Positions 57,105 to 64,000 of a DNA stretch of 64,000 nucleotides are shown piece after piece (the stretch's first letter is position 1; the number at the start of each line of letters is the position of its first letter). The translations under genes were made by a program, and so were the position numbers. The notes under the pieces are model-generated. The model was given only the letters and a program-made list of their open reading frames with translations, made no database searches and was not told where the DNA came from. The DNA is from Streptomyces peucetius (GTDB taxonomy: Bacteria > Actinomycetota > Actinomycetes > Streptomycetales > Streptomycetaceae): contig NZ_CP107567.1 of NCBI RefSeq assembly GCF_025854275.1, forward strand, positions 5,394,001-5,458,000, written 5' to 3'.

Positions 57105-57274
57105 TGCCACGGGCCCGACGTTATCCGGTGAGAACGGACCCGGACAGCGTCCTGGAGAAGGATCCGGACCCTGACAAAGAGTTCGCAACGTGGCCTGCCA
57201 CAATGGTCCGGAAGCTTGTGCATGCATTCACAAGATCCATGCCGCCGCCCGACCATCGCCAACGAAGGTGAACC
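57105..57274. promoter_or_regulatory. Divergent region with a 20-bp near-palindrome
   Basis: CTTGTG and CACAAG at 57215-57220 and 57229-57234 flank a palindromic ATGCAT, 18 of 20 positions symmetric, resembling MarR/TetR-type operators. It lies between the AIM24 cluster and the DUF3817 gene. GAAGGTGAAC before the GTG is a weak ribosome-binding site. Confidence 0.45.
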
Positions 57275-57619
57275 GTGGACATCAAGACCGCCGCCTCCCT
57301 CCACCGCCTGCGCCTCGTCTCCGTGCCGGAGGCCGTCTCTTTCCTCCTGCTGCTCGTCTGCTCGGTGCTCAAGCGCACGACCGACTTCAACGCGGTGCCG
57401 GTGATGGGCGCGGTCCACGGTCTGCTCTTCGTCCTGTACGTGCTCTTCTGGCTGGACGCCTGGAACCGCACCAAGTGGGACGTGAAGACCGCGGCCCTCT
57501 ACTTCGTCCTCTCGGTCCTGCCCTTCGGCGGCTTCTTCGCCGACCGCAGGCTCAAGCGCGAGGCCGACGACGCGGTCATCGCCTCCCGCGCCCGCCGCGA
57601 GGACGCGGTCGACGCATGA
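57275..57619 (+). CDS. DUF3817-family small membrane protein (copy 1)
   Basis: A 114-residue protein with three predicted membrane helices (about 18-33, 42-61 and 71-87) and a basic/acidic tail. The [15 protein letters not shown] motif and [13 protein letters not shown] ending match DUF3817. Function unknown. GTG start; the stop overlaps the next gene's ATG (ATGA). A paralogue is at 61963. Confidence 0.82.
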   Translation: MDIKTAASLHRLRLVSVPEAVSFLLLLVCSVLKRTTDFNAVPVMGAVHGLLFVLYVLFWLDAWNRTKWDVKTAALYFVLSVLPFGGFFADRRLKREADDAVIASRARREDAVDA

Positions 57620-57909
57620 TCGTCGCCTTCTCCGTCACGCCTCTGGGCGTCGGCGAGGACGTGGGCGAGTACGTCGCCGACGCGGTCCGCGTCGTACGGG
57701 AGTCGGGGCTGCCCAACCGTACGGACGCCATGTTCACCTCCGTCGAGGGCGACTGGGACGAGGTGATGGACGTGGTGAAGCGCGCGGTCGCCGCCGTCGA
57801 GGCCCGCGCCCCGCGCGTCTCCCTCGTCCTCAAGGCCGACATCCGGCCCGGCGTCACCGACGGCCTCACCTCCAAGGTCGACACCGTCGAACGGCACCTC
57901 TCCGCCTGA
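57616..57909 (+). CDS. MTH1187/YkoF-type thiamine-binding protein
   Basis: A 97-residue ferredoxin-like protein: [40 protein letters not shown] and [14 protein letters not shown]. The family binds thiamine or related compounds and forms tetramers. Coupled by ATGA to the DUF3817 gene, a frequent pairing in Streptomyces. Confidence 0.88.
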   Translation: MIVAFSVTPLGVGEDVGEYVADAVRVVRESGLPNRTDAMFTSVEGDWDEVMDVVKRAVAAVEARAPRVSLVLKADIRPGVTDGLTSKVDTVERHLSA

Positions 57910-58112
57910 GCCCGGCGGGTGGTCACGCCACGGGCCCGGCAGGGGGGGGGCGGGCGTCAGCGCGACACGTCTGCGCCCCGGCCGCCCGGCGCCGGGCGCA
58001 TCACGTACCGGCCGCCCGGTGGCCCCGGGTCGTGCGCGTTCGTGCCCCGGCCCTGCGCCACACGGGCTCAAATCGGGGTATTCAGGGGCATTTGCCCCTA
58101 GGGTGAGGCAGC
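57910..58112 (+). promoter_or_regulatory. Upstream region of the TMEM175-like gene
   Basis: A run of eight or more G (57945-57954) and dense C/G tracts, no ORF. At the end GGGGCA and TGCCCC (58085-58090, 58093-58098) form a dyad directly before TAGGGT (58099-58104), a -10 only 8 nt from the GTG. The dyad would overlap the core promoter and could be an operator. Confidence 0.45.
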
Positions 58113-58763
58113 GTGACGGGTCACCAGCGCGTGCGGGACGACGAGGGGAGCGCGGTCCGGCTGCTCGCACTGTCGGACGGCGTGTTCGCCATCGCGATGA
58201 CATTGCTGGCGCTGGACATCGGACTGCCCGTCGGGCTGGATCCCGACGGTTTCGAGGAGGCGCTCGCGGACGTGATGCCCAGCGTCTGGGCGTACGCGCT
58301 CAGCTTTGTGGTCATCGCCGCGTTCTGGCGGGGCCACCACCAACTCTTCCGGTACGTCGAGAAGGTGGATGGAACGGTCGTCAAACTGGGCCTGCTGGGC
58401 CTGGGGCTGATCGCTCTGATGCCCTTCCCCACGACGCTGCTGGCCGAGTACGGGGACCTGTCCTCGTCGGTGGCCGTCTACTCCGGCGCCGTCGCCGTCA
58501 TGGGGGTCTCCCAACTCGCTCTGACGATCGCGCTGTGGAAACGCCCGTGGCTGGCCGGTGCGGCGCCGTCCGAGCGCGTCCGCCGCAACGACATGGCCGA
58601 TCTCGCGGCGACGGCGCTGGTCTTCGCCGTCGCCGTGCCGCTCGCCTTCGTGTCCCCGACGGGCGCGAAGCTGTGGTGGGCGGTGCTGATCCCGGTCAAG
58701 TGGGTGCTCGGCGAGCGGGGCAACCGCCTGCGCGCCGCCGCCGGAGGCGATGCGGGTGCCTGA
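58113..58763 (+). CDS. TMEM175-family potassium-channel-like protein (DUF1211)
   Basis: A 216-residue membrane protein with six segments. LLALSDGVFAIAMTLLALDI carries the FSDGVxAI-type filter motif (Phe replaced by Leu), and AFWRGHHQLFRYV follows. TMEM175-type proteins are K+ channels; activity here is inferred. Likely leaderless from TAGGGT; a GAGG four bases upstream of the GTG could also be a ribosome-binding site. Confidence 0.85.
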   Translation: MTGHQRVRDDEGSAVRLLALSDGVFAIAMTLLALDIGLPVGLDPDGFEEALADVMPSVWAYALSFVVIAAFWRGHHQLFRYVEKVDGTVVKLGLLGLGLIALMPFPTTLLAEYGDLSSSVAVYSGAVAVMGVSQLALTIALWKRPWLAGAAPSERVRRNDMADLAATALVFAVAVPLAFVSPTGAKLWWAVLIPVKWVLGERGNRLRAAAGGDAGA

Positions 58764-58883
58764 GGGGCCCGTGGCACGATCACGGTCGTGAACCGTGCCG
58801 CCCCGATGCCGGGCGCTCCAGGTACGCCCTTGCCCACCGCCGGTTTGTCGGTCGGGTACTCGTCGCCCAGGTGCGTGCCCGGG

Positions 58884-59882
58884 TCAGGACCCGCCCGGCT
58901 GAGGTCCGGCGAGAGTGATGCCCAGCGGGGTCCGCTCGTACAGCACCTGGTGGCCGTAGCGGCGCGAGGTCAGCAGGCCCGCCGCCCGCAGCACCGAGAG
59001 ATGCGCCGACACGGTCGAGGGCGCCAGCCCGAGCAGCCGCGCCAGCGCCGACGTCGACGCCGGTTCGTCGAGCGTGCGGAGCACGTCCGCCCTCGCCCGG
59101 CCGAGCAGCGCGGCCAGGGCCTCCGGCGTGCGGTCCTGCGGCGGCGACCACAGACCACCGATACCGCGCGCCGGATACACGACCGCCGGCTGCCACGGCG
59201 GCTCGAAGCCGCTGATCACATCCGGCCAGCAGAAGACGCTCGGCATGAGCACCAGACCCTGGCCGCCCAGCGACCGCACATGGTTCCCGCGCATGCCGTC
59301 GATCTTCAGGGTGGCGTCCTCGAAGGCCAGTCGGGGGCTCAACTCCCCGACCAGCCGCCCGAAGCCGCCCTCCGCCAGCCGCCGTGAGTGGTACGCGACA
59401 TCCGCCTCCAGCAGCGCGCGCAGCCGTGGCCACTCCGGCTCGATCAGCGTGTGCCAGACCTGCTCCAGCAGATCCGCCAGCCGCCGGACCGTACGGGCCG
59501 GGTCCGCGAGCAGGGAGCGGCCCAGCGCACTGTGCGCCGCGCCTGGCGTCGCGGCGAGGGCGGCCGCCATGTCGTCGCGCGCCGTCTTCGGCAAAGTCGC
59601 CCGTACGACCGCGAGCTCCTCCTCGAACGGCACGGCCGGACCGAGCGGCGGCGGACAGAAGAAGTCGGGGTTGTGGCCGCCCCCGGACGGCATCAGCAGC
59701 CACAGGGGCCGCAGGTCGATCCCGGCCGCCGCCGCACGGATCCCCCGCAGCCACGGCAGGTGGTAGCCGTGGCGCTCGGGGCGGGCGAGGGTGCGGACCG
59801 CCTCCTGGGTCTCCCAGAGCGGGGAGATCGCGAACCGGCAGTGGAGCAGGTCCTGTTCGGCGAAGTGGAGATGGAACGGCAT
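58884..59882 (-). CDS. ArsR-type regulator with N-terminal DUF5937 domain
   Basis: A 332-residue regulator. Residues about 1-245 form the DUF5937 region (DLLHCRFAISPLWETQEAVR); the C-terminus has an ArsR-like winged helix with RADVLRTLDEPASTSALARL, GLAPSTVSAHLSVLRAAGLL and SRRYGHQVLYERTPLG. No metal-binding Cys pair is seen in the helix. Divergent from the MFS gene, with a dyad at the promoter. Confidence 0.88.
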   Translation of the reverse strand: MPFHLHFAEQDLLHCRFAISPLWETQEAVRTLARPERHGYHLPWLRGIRAAAAGIDLRPLWLLMPSGGGHNPDFFCPPPLGPAVPFEEELAVVRATLPKTARDDMAAALAATPGAAHSALGRSLLADPARTVRRLADLLEQVWHTLIEPEWPRLRALLEADVAYHSRRLAEGGFGRLVGELSPRLAFEDATLKIDGMRGNHVRSLGGQGLVLMPSVFCWPDVISGFEPPWQPAVVYPARGIGGLWSPPQDRTPEALAALLGRARADVLRTLDEPASTSALARLLGLAPSTVSAHLSVLRAAGLLTSRRYGHQVLYERTPLGITLAGPQPGGS

Positions 59883-59900
59883 GGCACCCGGCCCGGAAGA

Positions 59901-59922
59901 TTCGGCGTGAGCCGAAAGTCTA
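59901..59922. promoter_or_regulatory. Operator-like dyad between the ArsR-type and MFS genes
   Basis: TTCGGC, four bases, GCCGAA (59901-59906 and 59911-59916) directly follows a minus-strand -10 TAGACT (59922-59917). It covers the predicted transcription start of the regulator, in the 75-nt gap shared with the MFS gene, as expected for an autoregulated ArsR-type operator. Confidence 0.55.
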
Positions 59923-59957
59923 GGGGGAGCGGGGCCGGCGGCGCGACGCTGATCCGC

Positions 59958-61286
59958 ATGCCGACCGAGTCCCCTTCGCCTCCCTCGTCCGACGACACCA
60001 GGACGCCTCCGCGCCCGTCACCGCCCTCGTCGCCCCGCGCCGGCTACCGGGCCGTGTTCGCCGTACGGGAGTTCCGTGCCGTGTTCGCCGCGCACGTCCT
60101 GTCCCTGCTCGGCGTCGTCGTCAGCGAGATCTCGCTCACCGTGCTCGTGTACGACCTCACCGGCTCGCCGCTCCTGAGCGCCCTCACCTTCGCGCTCGGC
60201 TTCCTCCCCTACCTCCTCGGCGGAACGCTCCTCGCGGGCGTCGCCGACCGGTACCCGGCCCGGCGGGTGCTCGTCGTCTGCGACCTGGTGTGCGCCGCCT
60301 GCGTGGCGGTCATGGTGCTGCCCGGCACCCCCGTCGGCGGCCTGCTCGCGCTGCGCTGCGCCGTCGCCGCCGTGTCACCCGTCTTCACCGGCACACGGAT
60401 GGCGGCGCTCACGGACATCCTCGGCGAGGGCGAGCTGTACGTGCTGGGCCGCTCGCTGCTGCGGATCGTCTCCCAGAGCGCGCTGCTCGCCGGGTTCGGG
60501 GCGGGCGGTCTGCTGCTGACGGCGCTCTCGCCGCGGCAGGCGATCGCGGTGACGACGGTGACGTTCCTCTGCTCGGCGCTGCTGCTGCGGTTCGGCACGA
60601 AGGACCGTCCCGCGCGCTCGGGCAGCGGCGGCGGCGCGCTCCTCGCGGACTCGCTCGCCGGGGCCCGGCTGATCCTGCGCGACCGCCGGATCCGCGTGCT
60701 GCTGCTGCTGTTCTGGCTGCCCGCCATGTTCGTCGTCGCTCCCGAGGCGCTGGCCGCGCCGTACGCCCACGAACTCGGCGTCGGTCCCGCCTTCCTCGGC
60801 CTCCTGATGTGCGCGATGCCGGTCGGCCACATCGCCGCCGAGCTGTACGCGGGGTCGGTGCTGAGCCCTCGGTCCCGCTCCAAGATCGTGCTGCCCGTCG
60901 CCGCCGCGGGCCTGCTGCCGCTGCTGGGCTACGCAGTGCGCCCCGGCCTGGCGTGGACCCTGGCGCTGCTGGCCCTGACCGGTGTGGGCGCGGCGTACGT
61001 CATCGGCCTCGACCAGTGGTTCGTCGAGGCGGTCCCCGACGAGCTGCGCGGCCGGGCGATGACGCTGATGACGGCCGGGCTGATGACGATCCAGGGCGTC
61101 GGCATGGCGCTGGCGGGGCTGGCGGCGGAGTTCTGGCCGGTGCACGCCGTCGTCACCGGGGCGGGAGTGCTGGGCACCCTGTGCTCGCTGGCGCTCGTCG
61201 TCGAGGCGCGCCGGAGCGGCGCGGCCCGACCGTCCGATGAAACGGTTGAAGGACCGAAGGGCGAGACGGGGCTGACCACCATGTGA
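59958..61286 (+). CDS. MFS transporter
   Basis: A 442-residue 12-helix transporter similar to the EntS/MFS_3 group. A Ser/Pro-rich N-terminus precedes REFRAVFAAHVLSLLGVVVS, LTGSPLLSALTFALGFLPYL and the motif A loop GVADRYPARRVLVVCDL. Exports an unknown compound. ATG 59958 is the first start with a fitting N-terminus; the upstream open frame overlaps the divergent regulator. It probably responds to the ArsR-type regulator. Confidence 0.9.
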   Translation: MPTESPSPPSSDDTRTPPRPSPPSSPRAGYRAVFAVREFRAVFAAHVLSLLGVVVSEISLTVLVYDLTGSPLLSALTFALGFLPYLLGGTLLAGVADRYPARRVLVVCDLVCAACVAVMVLPGTPVGGLLALRCAVAAVSPVFTGTRMAALTDILGEGELYVLGRSLLRIVSQSALLAGFGAGGLLLTALSPRQAIAVTTVTFLCSALLLRFGTKDRPARSGSGGGALLADSLAGARLILRDRRIRVLLLLFWLPAMFVVAPEALAAPYAHELGVGPAFLGLLMCAMPVGHIAAELYAGSVLSPRSRSKIVLPVAAAGLLPLLGYAVRPGLAWTLALLALTGVGAAYVIGLDQWFVEAVPDELRGRAMTLMTAGLMTIQGVGMALAGLAAEFWPVHAVVTGAGVLGTLCSLALVVEARRSGAARPSDETVEGPKGETGLTTM

Positions 61287-61300
61287 CCAGTCGGTAAGGT
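61272..61300 (+). promoter_or_regulatory. Promoter of the second MarR gene, in the end of the MFS gene
   Basis: CTGACC (61272-61277) and TAAGGT (61295-61300) with a 17-nt spacer; the GTG start is 7 nt further, so the mRNA would be leaderless. The -35 lies within the last codons of the MFS gene. Confidence 0.55.
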
Positions 61301-61307
61301 CGGTGCC

Positions 61308-61820
61308 GTGCCGAAGCCGCTCAGTCTTCCCTTCGATCCGATCGCCCGCGCCGACGAGCTGTGGCAGCAGCGCTGGGGCCCCGTGCCGTCGATGGCGGCG
61401 ATCACCTCCATCATGCGCGCCCACCAGATCCTGCTCGCCGAGGTCGACGCCGTGGTCAAGCCGTACGGACTGACCTTCGCCCGCTACGAGGCGCTGGTGC
61501 TGCTCACCTTCTCCAAGGCGGGTGAGCTGCCGATGTCCAAGATCGGCGAGCGGCTGATGGTGCACCCCACCTCGGTGACGAACACGGTCGACCGGCTCGT
61601 GAGGTCCGGCCTGGTCGACAAGCGGCCCAACCCGAACGACGGCCGCGGCACGCTCGCCTCGATCACGGACAAGGGCCGGGAGGTCGTGGAGGCCGCCACC
61701 CGCGAGCTGATGGCGATGGACTTCGGCCTCGGCACGTACGACGCGGAGGAGTGCGCGGAGATCTTCGCGATGCTGCGCCCGCTGCGGGTCGCGGCCCACG
61801 ACTTCGAGGACAAGGGCTGA
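61308..61820 (+). CDS. MarR-family transcriptional regulator (second)
   Basis: A 170-residue regulator. DNA-binding part: LPMSKIGERLMVHPTSVTNT, VDRLVRSGLVDKRPNPNDGR and wing GTLASITDKG. Typical dimer helices at both ends. It has its own promoter and is a natural candidate to bind the 22-bp palindrome 520 nt downstream, before icmA, as these genes are neighbours. Its ligand could be an acyl-CoA or fatty-acid derivative; that is inference. Confidence 0.9.
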   Translation: MPKPLSLPFDPIARADELWQQRWGPVPSMAAITSIMRAHQILLAEVDAVVKPYGLTFARYEALVLLTFSKAGELPMSKIGERLMVHPTSVTNTVDRLVRSGLVDKRPNPNDGRGTLASITDKGREVVEAATRELMAMDFGLGTYDAEECAEIFAMLRPLRVAAHDFEDKG

Positions 61821-61962
61821 GGCAGTCCGATACGCCGAACGCCTGTGATCCGCCCGTACCCTCGCCCCAGGGGGATGGCCCGGTCCTGACGCGATAACGG
61901 GTGATCGCGCAGGTCTGCTCCCCGCCGCCGCGGGGATTTCCCGGGCGGTTACGCTCGTGGGC

Positions 61963-62292
61963 ATGAAACAAACCGTGCTGACCCGCTACCGGGTGATGGC
62001 GTACATCACTGCCGTGTGGCTCCTCGTGTTCACGGGCGCCATCGTCATGAAGTACGGGTTCGACACCGGCGACACCATGCTGATCTCGCAGATCCACGGT
62101 GTGCTCTTCATCGTCTACGTGATCTTCGCCTTCGATCTCGGTTCCAAGGCGAAGTGGCCGTTCGGAAAGCTGCTGTGGGTGCTGGCCGCGGGCTGCATCC
62201 CCTTCGCGTCCTTCTTCGTCGAGCCGAAGGTGACGCGCGAGGCACGCGCCCTGATCGCCGGCGAGCCTGCCGCCGCGACGGCGGACGCGTAG
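61963..62292 (+). CDS. DUF3817-family small membrane protein (copy 2)
   Basis: A 109-residue protein with three membrane helices (about 12-30, 42-60 and 69-85). ISQIHGVLFIVYVIFAFDLG and GCIPFASFFVEPKVTRE match DUF3817. ATG 61963 is preceded by TACGCT at 61950-61955 (7 nt), so leaderless. A paralogue of the protein at 57275 in the same region, differing in the tail. Confidence 0.82.
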   Translation: MKQTVLTRYRVMAYITAVWLLVFTGAIVMKYGFDTGDTMLISQIHGVLFIVYVIFAFDLGSKAKWPFGKLLWVLAAGCIPFASFFVEPKVTREARALIAGEPAAATADA

Positions 62293-62297
62293 CAGCC

Positions 62298-62331
62298 GCA
62301 AAGCGCCGCGAGCGGGCTCGCGGCGCTTTGC
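62298..62331 (+). terminator. Terminator of the second DUF3817 gene
   Basis: A perfect 15-bp inverted repeat (62298-62312 with 62317-62331) and 4-nt loop, 5 nt after the stop. It isolates the gene from icmA. Confidence 0.88.
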
Positions 62332-62339
62332 CATCGACA

Positions 62340-62361
62340 TTTACTAGGACGTCCTAGTAAA
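62340..62361. promoter_or_regulatory. Perfect 22-bp palindrome upstream of icmA (likely operator)
   Basis: The left half TTTACTAGGAC (62340-62350) is followed directly by its complement GTCCTAGTAAA (62351-62361). It ends 9 nt before the icmA ATG, so a bound dimer would block transcription or initiation. Size and symmetry fit a MarR- or TetR-type site. Confidence 0.75.
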
Positions 62362-62370
62362 TTCGTGGGT

Positions 62371-64000
62371 ATGGACGCTGAAGCGATCGAGGAAGGCCGC
62401 CGACGCTGGCAGGCCCGTTACGACAAGGCCCGCAAGCGGGACGCAGACTTCACCACGCTCTCCGGGGACGAGGTCGAGCCGGTCTACGGCCCCCGCCCCG
62501 GGGACACGTACGAGGGCTTCGAGCGCATCGGCTGGCCCGGTGAGTACCCCTTCACCCGCGGACTGCACCCCACCGGCTACCGCGGCCGCACCTGGACCAT
62601 CCGCCAGTTCGCCGGCTTCGGCAACGCCGAGCAGACCAACGAGCGCTACAAGATGATCCTCGCCGCCGGCGGCGGCGGGCTCTCCGTCGCCTTCGACATG
62701 CCCACCCTCATGGGCCGCGACTCCGACGACCCCCGTTCCCTCGGCGAGGTCGGCCACTGCGGTGTCGCCATCGACTCGGCCGCCGACATGGAGGTCCTCT
62801 TCAAGGACATCCCGCTCGGCGACGTGACGACGTCGATGACGATCTCCGGCCCGGCGGTCCCGGTCTTCTGCATGTACCTGGTCGCCGCCGAGCGCCAGGG
62901 CGTCGACCCCGGCGTGCTCAACGGCACCCTGCAGACCGACATCTTCAAGGAGTACATCGCGCAGAAGGAGTGGCTCTTCCAGCCCGAGCCGCATCTGCGT
63001 CTCATCGGCGACCTGATGGAGCACTGCGCGCAGGGCATCCCCGCGTACAAGCCCCTGTCGGTCTCCGGCTACCACATCCGCGAGGCCGGGGCGACGGCCG
63101 CGCAGGAGCTCGCGTACACCCTCGCCGACGGCTTCGGCTACGTCGAGCTGGGCCTGTCCCGCGGTCTGGACGTCGACACGTTCGCGCCCGGCCTGTCGTT
63201 CTTCTTCGACGCCCACCTCGACTTCTTCGAGGAGATCGCCAAGTTCCGTGCCGCACGACGGATCTGGGCGCGCTGGATGAAGGAGGTGTATGGCGCGAAG
63301 ACCGACAAGGCGCAGTGGCTGCGCTTCCACACCCAGACCGCCGGTGTCTCCCTCACCGCCCAGCAGCCGTACAACAACGTCGTGCGCACGGCCGTCGAGG
63401 CCCTGTCCGCGGTCCTCGGCGGCACCAACTCCCTGCACACCAATGCCCTCGACGAGACCCTCGCCCTCCCCAGCGAGCAGGCCGCCGAGATCGCGCTGCG
63501 CACCCAGCAGGTGCTGATGGAGGAGACCGGCGTCGCAGGCGTCGCCGACCCGCTGGGCGGTTCCTGGTACGTCGAGCAGCTCACCGACCGCATCGAGGCC
63601 GACGCCGAGAAGATCTTCGACCAGATCGGGGAGCGCGGCCGCCGGGCGCACCCCGACGGGCAGCACCCGATCGGTCCCATTACCTCCGGCATCCTGCGCG
63701 GCATCGAGGACGGCTGGTTCACCGGCGAGATCGCCGAGTCCGCCTTCCGCTACCAGCAGGCGCTGGAGAAGGGGGACAAGAAGGTCGTCGGCGTCAACAC
63801 CGCCACCGGCTCCGTCACCGGCGACCTGGAGATCCTGCGGGTCAGCCACGAGGTCGAGCGGGAGCAGGTGCGGGTGCTGGCCGACCGCAAGGGCCGCCGC
63901 GACGACGCGCTCGTACGGTCCTCGCTCGACGCCATGCTGGCCGCCGCCCGTGACGGCTCCAACATGATCGGCCCGATGCTCGACGCCGTGCGGGCGGAGG
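62371..64000 (+). CDS. icmA: Isobutyryl-CoA mutase large subunit (partial, runs off the window)
   Basis: 543 codons are visible of an expected about 566. The N-terminal TIM-barrel substrate-binding domain of AdoCbl-dependent acyl-CoA mutases is complete: TIRQFAGFGNAEQTNERYK, VAFDMPTLMGRDSDDP, SITISGPA-like SMTISGPAVP, LSVSGYHIREAGATAAQEL and QTAGVSLTAQQPYNNVVRTA. Substrate-selecting residues are Phe80 and Gln198, as in isobutyryl-CoA mutase, where methylmalonyl-CoA mutase has Tyr and Arg. It has no B12-binding domain yet in view; in the two-subunit enzyme that is on the separate IcmB. It interconverts isobutyryl-CoA and n-butyryl-CoA, linking valine breakdown with butyryl-CoA units for polyketide synthesis. 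Confidence 0.95.
   Translation, partial: MDAEAIEEGRRRWQARYDKARKRDADFTTLSGDEVEPVYGPRPGDTYEGFERIGWPGEYPFTRGLHPTGYRGRTWTIRQFAGFGNAEQTNERYKMILAAGGGGLSVAFDMPTLMGRDSDDPRSLGEVGHCGVAIDSAADMEVLFKDIPLGDVTTSMTISGPAVPVFCMYLVAAERQGVDPGVLNGTLQTDIFKEYIAQKEWLFQPEPHLRLIGDLMEHCAQGIPAYKPLSVSGYHIREAGATAAQELAYTLADGFGYVELGLSRGLDVDTFAPGLSFFFDAHLDFFEEIAKFRAARRIWARWMKEVYGAKTDKAQWLRFHTQTAGVSLTAQQPYNNVVRTAVEALSAVLGGTNSLHTNALDETLALPSEQAAEIALRTQQVLMEETGVAGVADPLGGSWYVEQLTDRIEADAEKIFDQIGERGRRAHPDGQHPIGPITSGILRGIEDGWFTGEIAESAFRYQQALEKGDKKVVGVNTATGSVTGDLEILRVSHEVEREQVRVLADRKGRRDDALVRSSLDAMLAAARDGSNMIGPMLDAVRAE

Noticed and set aside
59388..59957. A longer N-terminus for the MFS transporter overlapping the divergent regulator
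   Set aside because: The added residues are Arg-rich shadow sequence; ATG 59958 gives a normal transporter.

Overview
This is a gene-dense, very GC-rich stretch with strong G/C preference at third codon positions, many GTG and TTG starts, -10 elements of the TAnnnT type, and the gene order of a Streptomyces core chromosome: lysA-hom-thrC-thrB-rho, rpmE-prfA-prmC, the complete atp operon, and the Streptomyces-specific scy-filP pair. The source is almost certainly a Streptomyces or close relative. No tRNA, rRNA, CRISPR array, intact insertion sequence or prophage was seen.

Layout. 1-5.4 kb: the end of an ArgS-related protein, then lysine and threonine biosynthesis (lysA, hom, thrC, thrB). 5.8-16.8 kb: rho, an LCP-family cell-wall ligase, rpmE, prfA, prmC, a Sua5/TsaC protein, a low-molecular-weight phosphatase-like protein lacking its nucleophilic Cys, glyA, a WecA/TagO-type glycosyl-1-phosphate transferase and a small secreted four-Cys protein. 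17.2-25.1 kb: atpI-B-E-F-H-A-G-D-C. 25.2-33 kb: a DUF2550 protein, a secreted GH18 chitinase with a typical chitinase promoter, a NarL-type two-component pair, a PduO-type cobalamin adenosyltransferase, a 3-hydroxyacyl-CoA dehydrogenase and a STAS protein. 33-43 kb: a large membrane-anchored NTPase, nucS, an LLM-class oxidoreductase and two paralogous ABC exporter modules. 43.1-48.3 kb: filP and scy, coiled-coil organisers of tip growth. 48.5-51.2 kb: methylmalonyl-CoA epimerase, thiolase and MeaB. 51.5-54.4 kb: a PepSY protein divergent from an OmpR-type two-component pair. 54.4-64 kb: a MarR regulator, three tandem AIM24 genes, small DUF3817 and thiamine-binding proteins, a TMEM175-like channel, a divergent ArsR-type regulator/MFS pair, a second MarR gene, and icmA, which runs off the end.

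Two themes tie genes together. First, B12-dependent acyl-CoA metabolism is spread over about 33 kb: the adenosyltransferase makes AdoCbl, MeaB is a mutase chaperone, the epimerase works on methylmalonyl-CoA, and the last gene carries Phe80 and Gln198, the substrate-selecting residues of isobutyryl-CoA mutase. Second, growth and envelope functions recur: LCP ligase, WecA/TagO, Scy/FilP and a Ser/Pro-tailed membrane NTPase.

The most interesting unexplained items are: the phosphatase homologue with Ser in place of the catalytic Cys; two related long inverted-repeat elements (about 13.1-13.3 and 51.3-51.5 kb) whose small hairpins differ by compensating changes; the NTPase with Arg in its Walker A motif; three overlapping AIM24 genes; an Asp-rich sensor kinase/PepSY pair with 10-11-bp direct repeats between the genes; and a perfect 22-bp palindrome before icmA.
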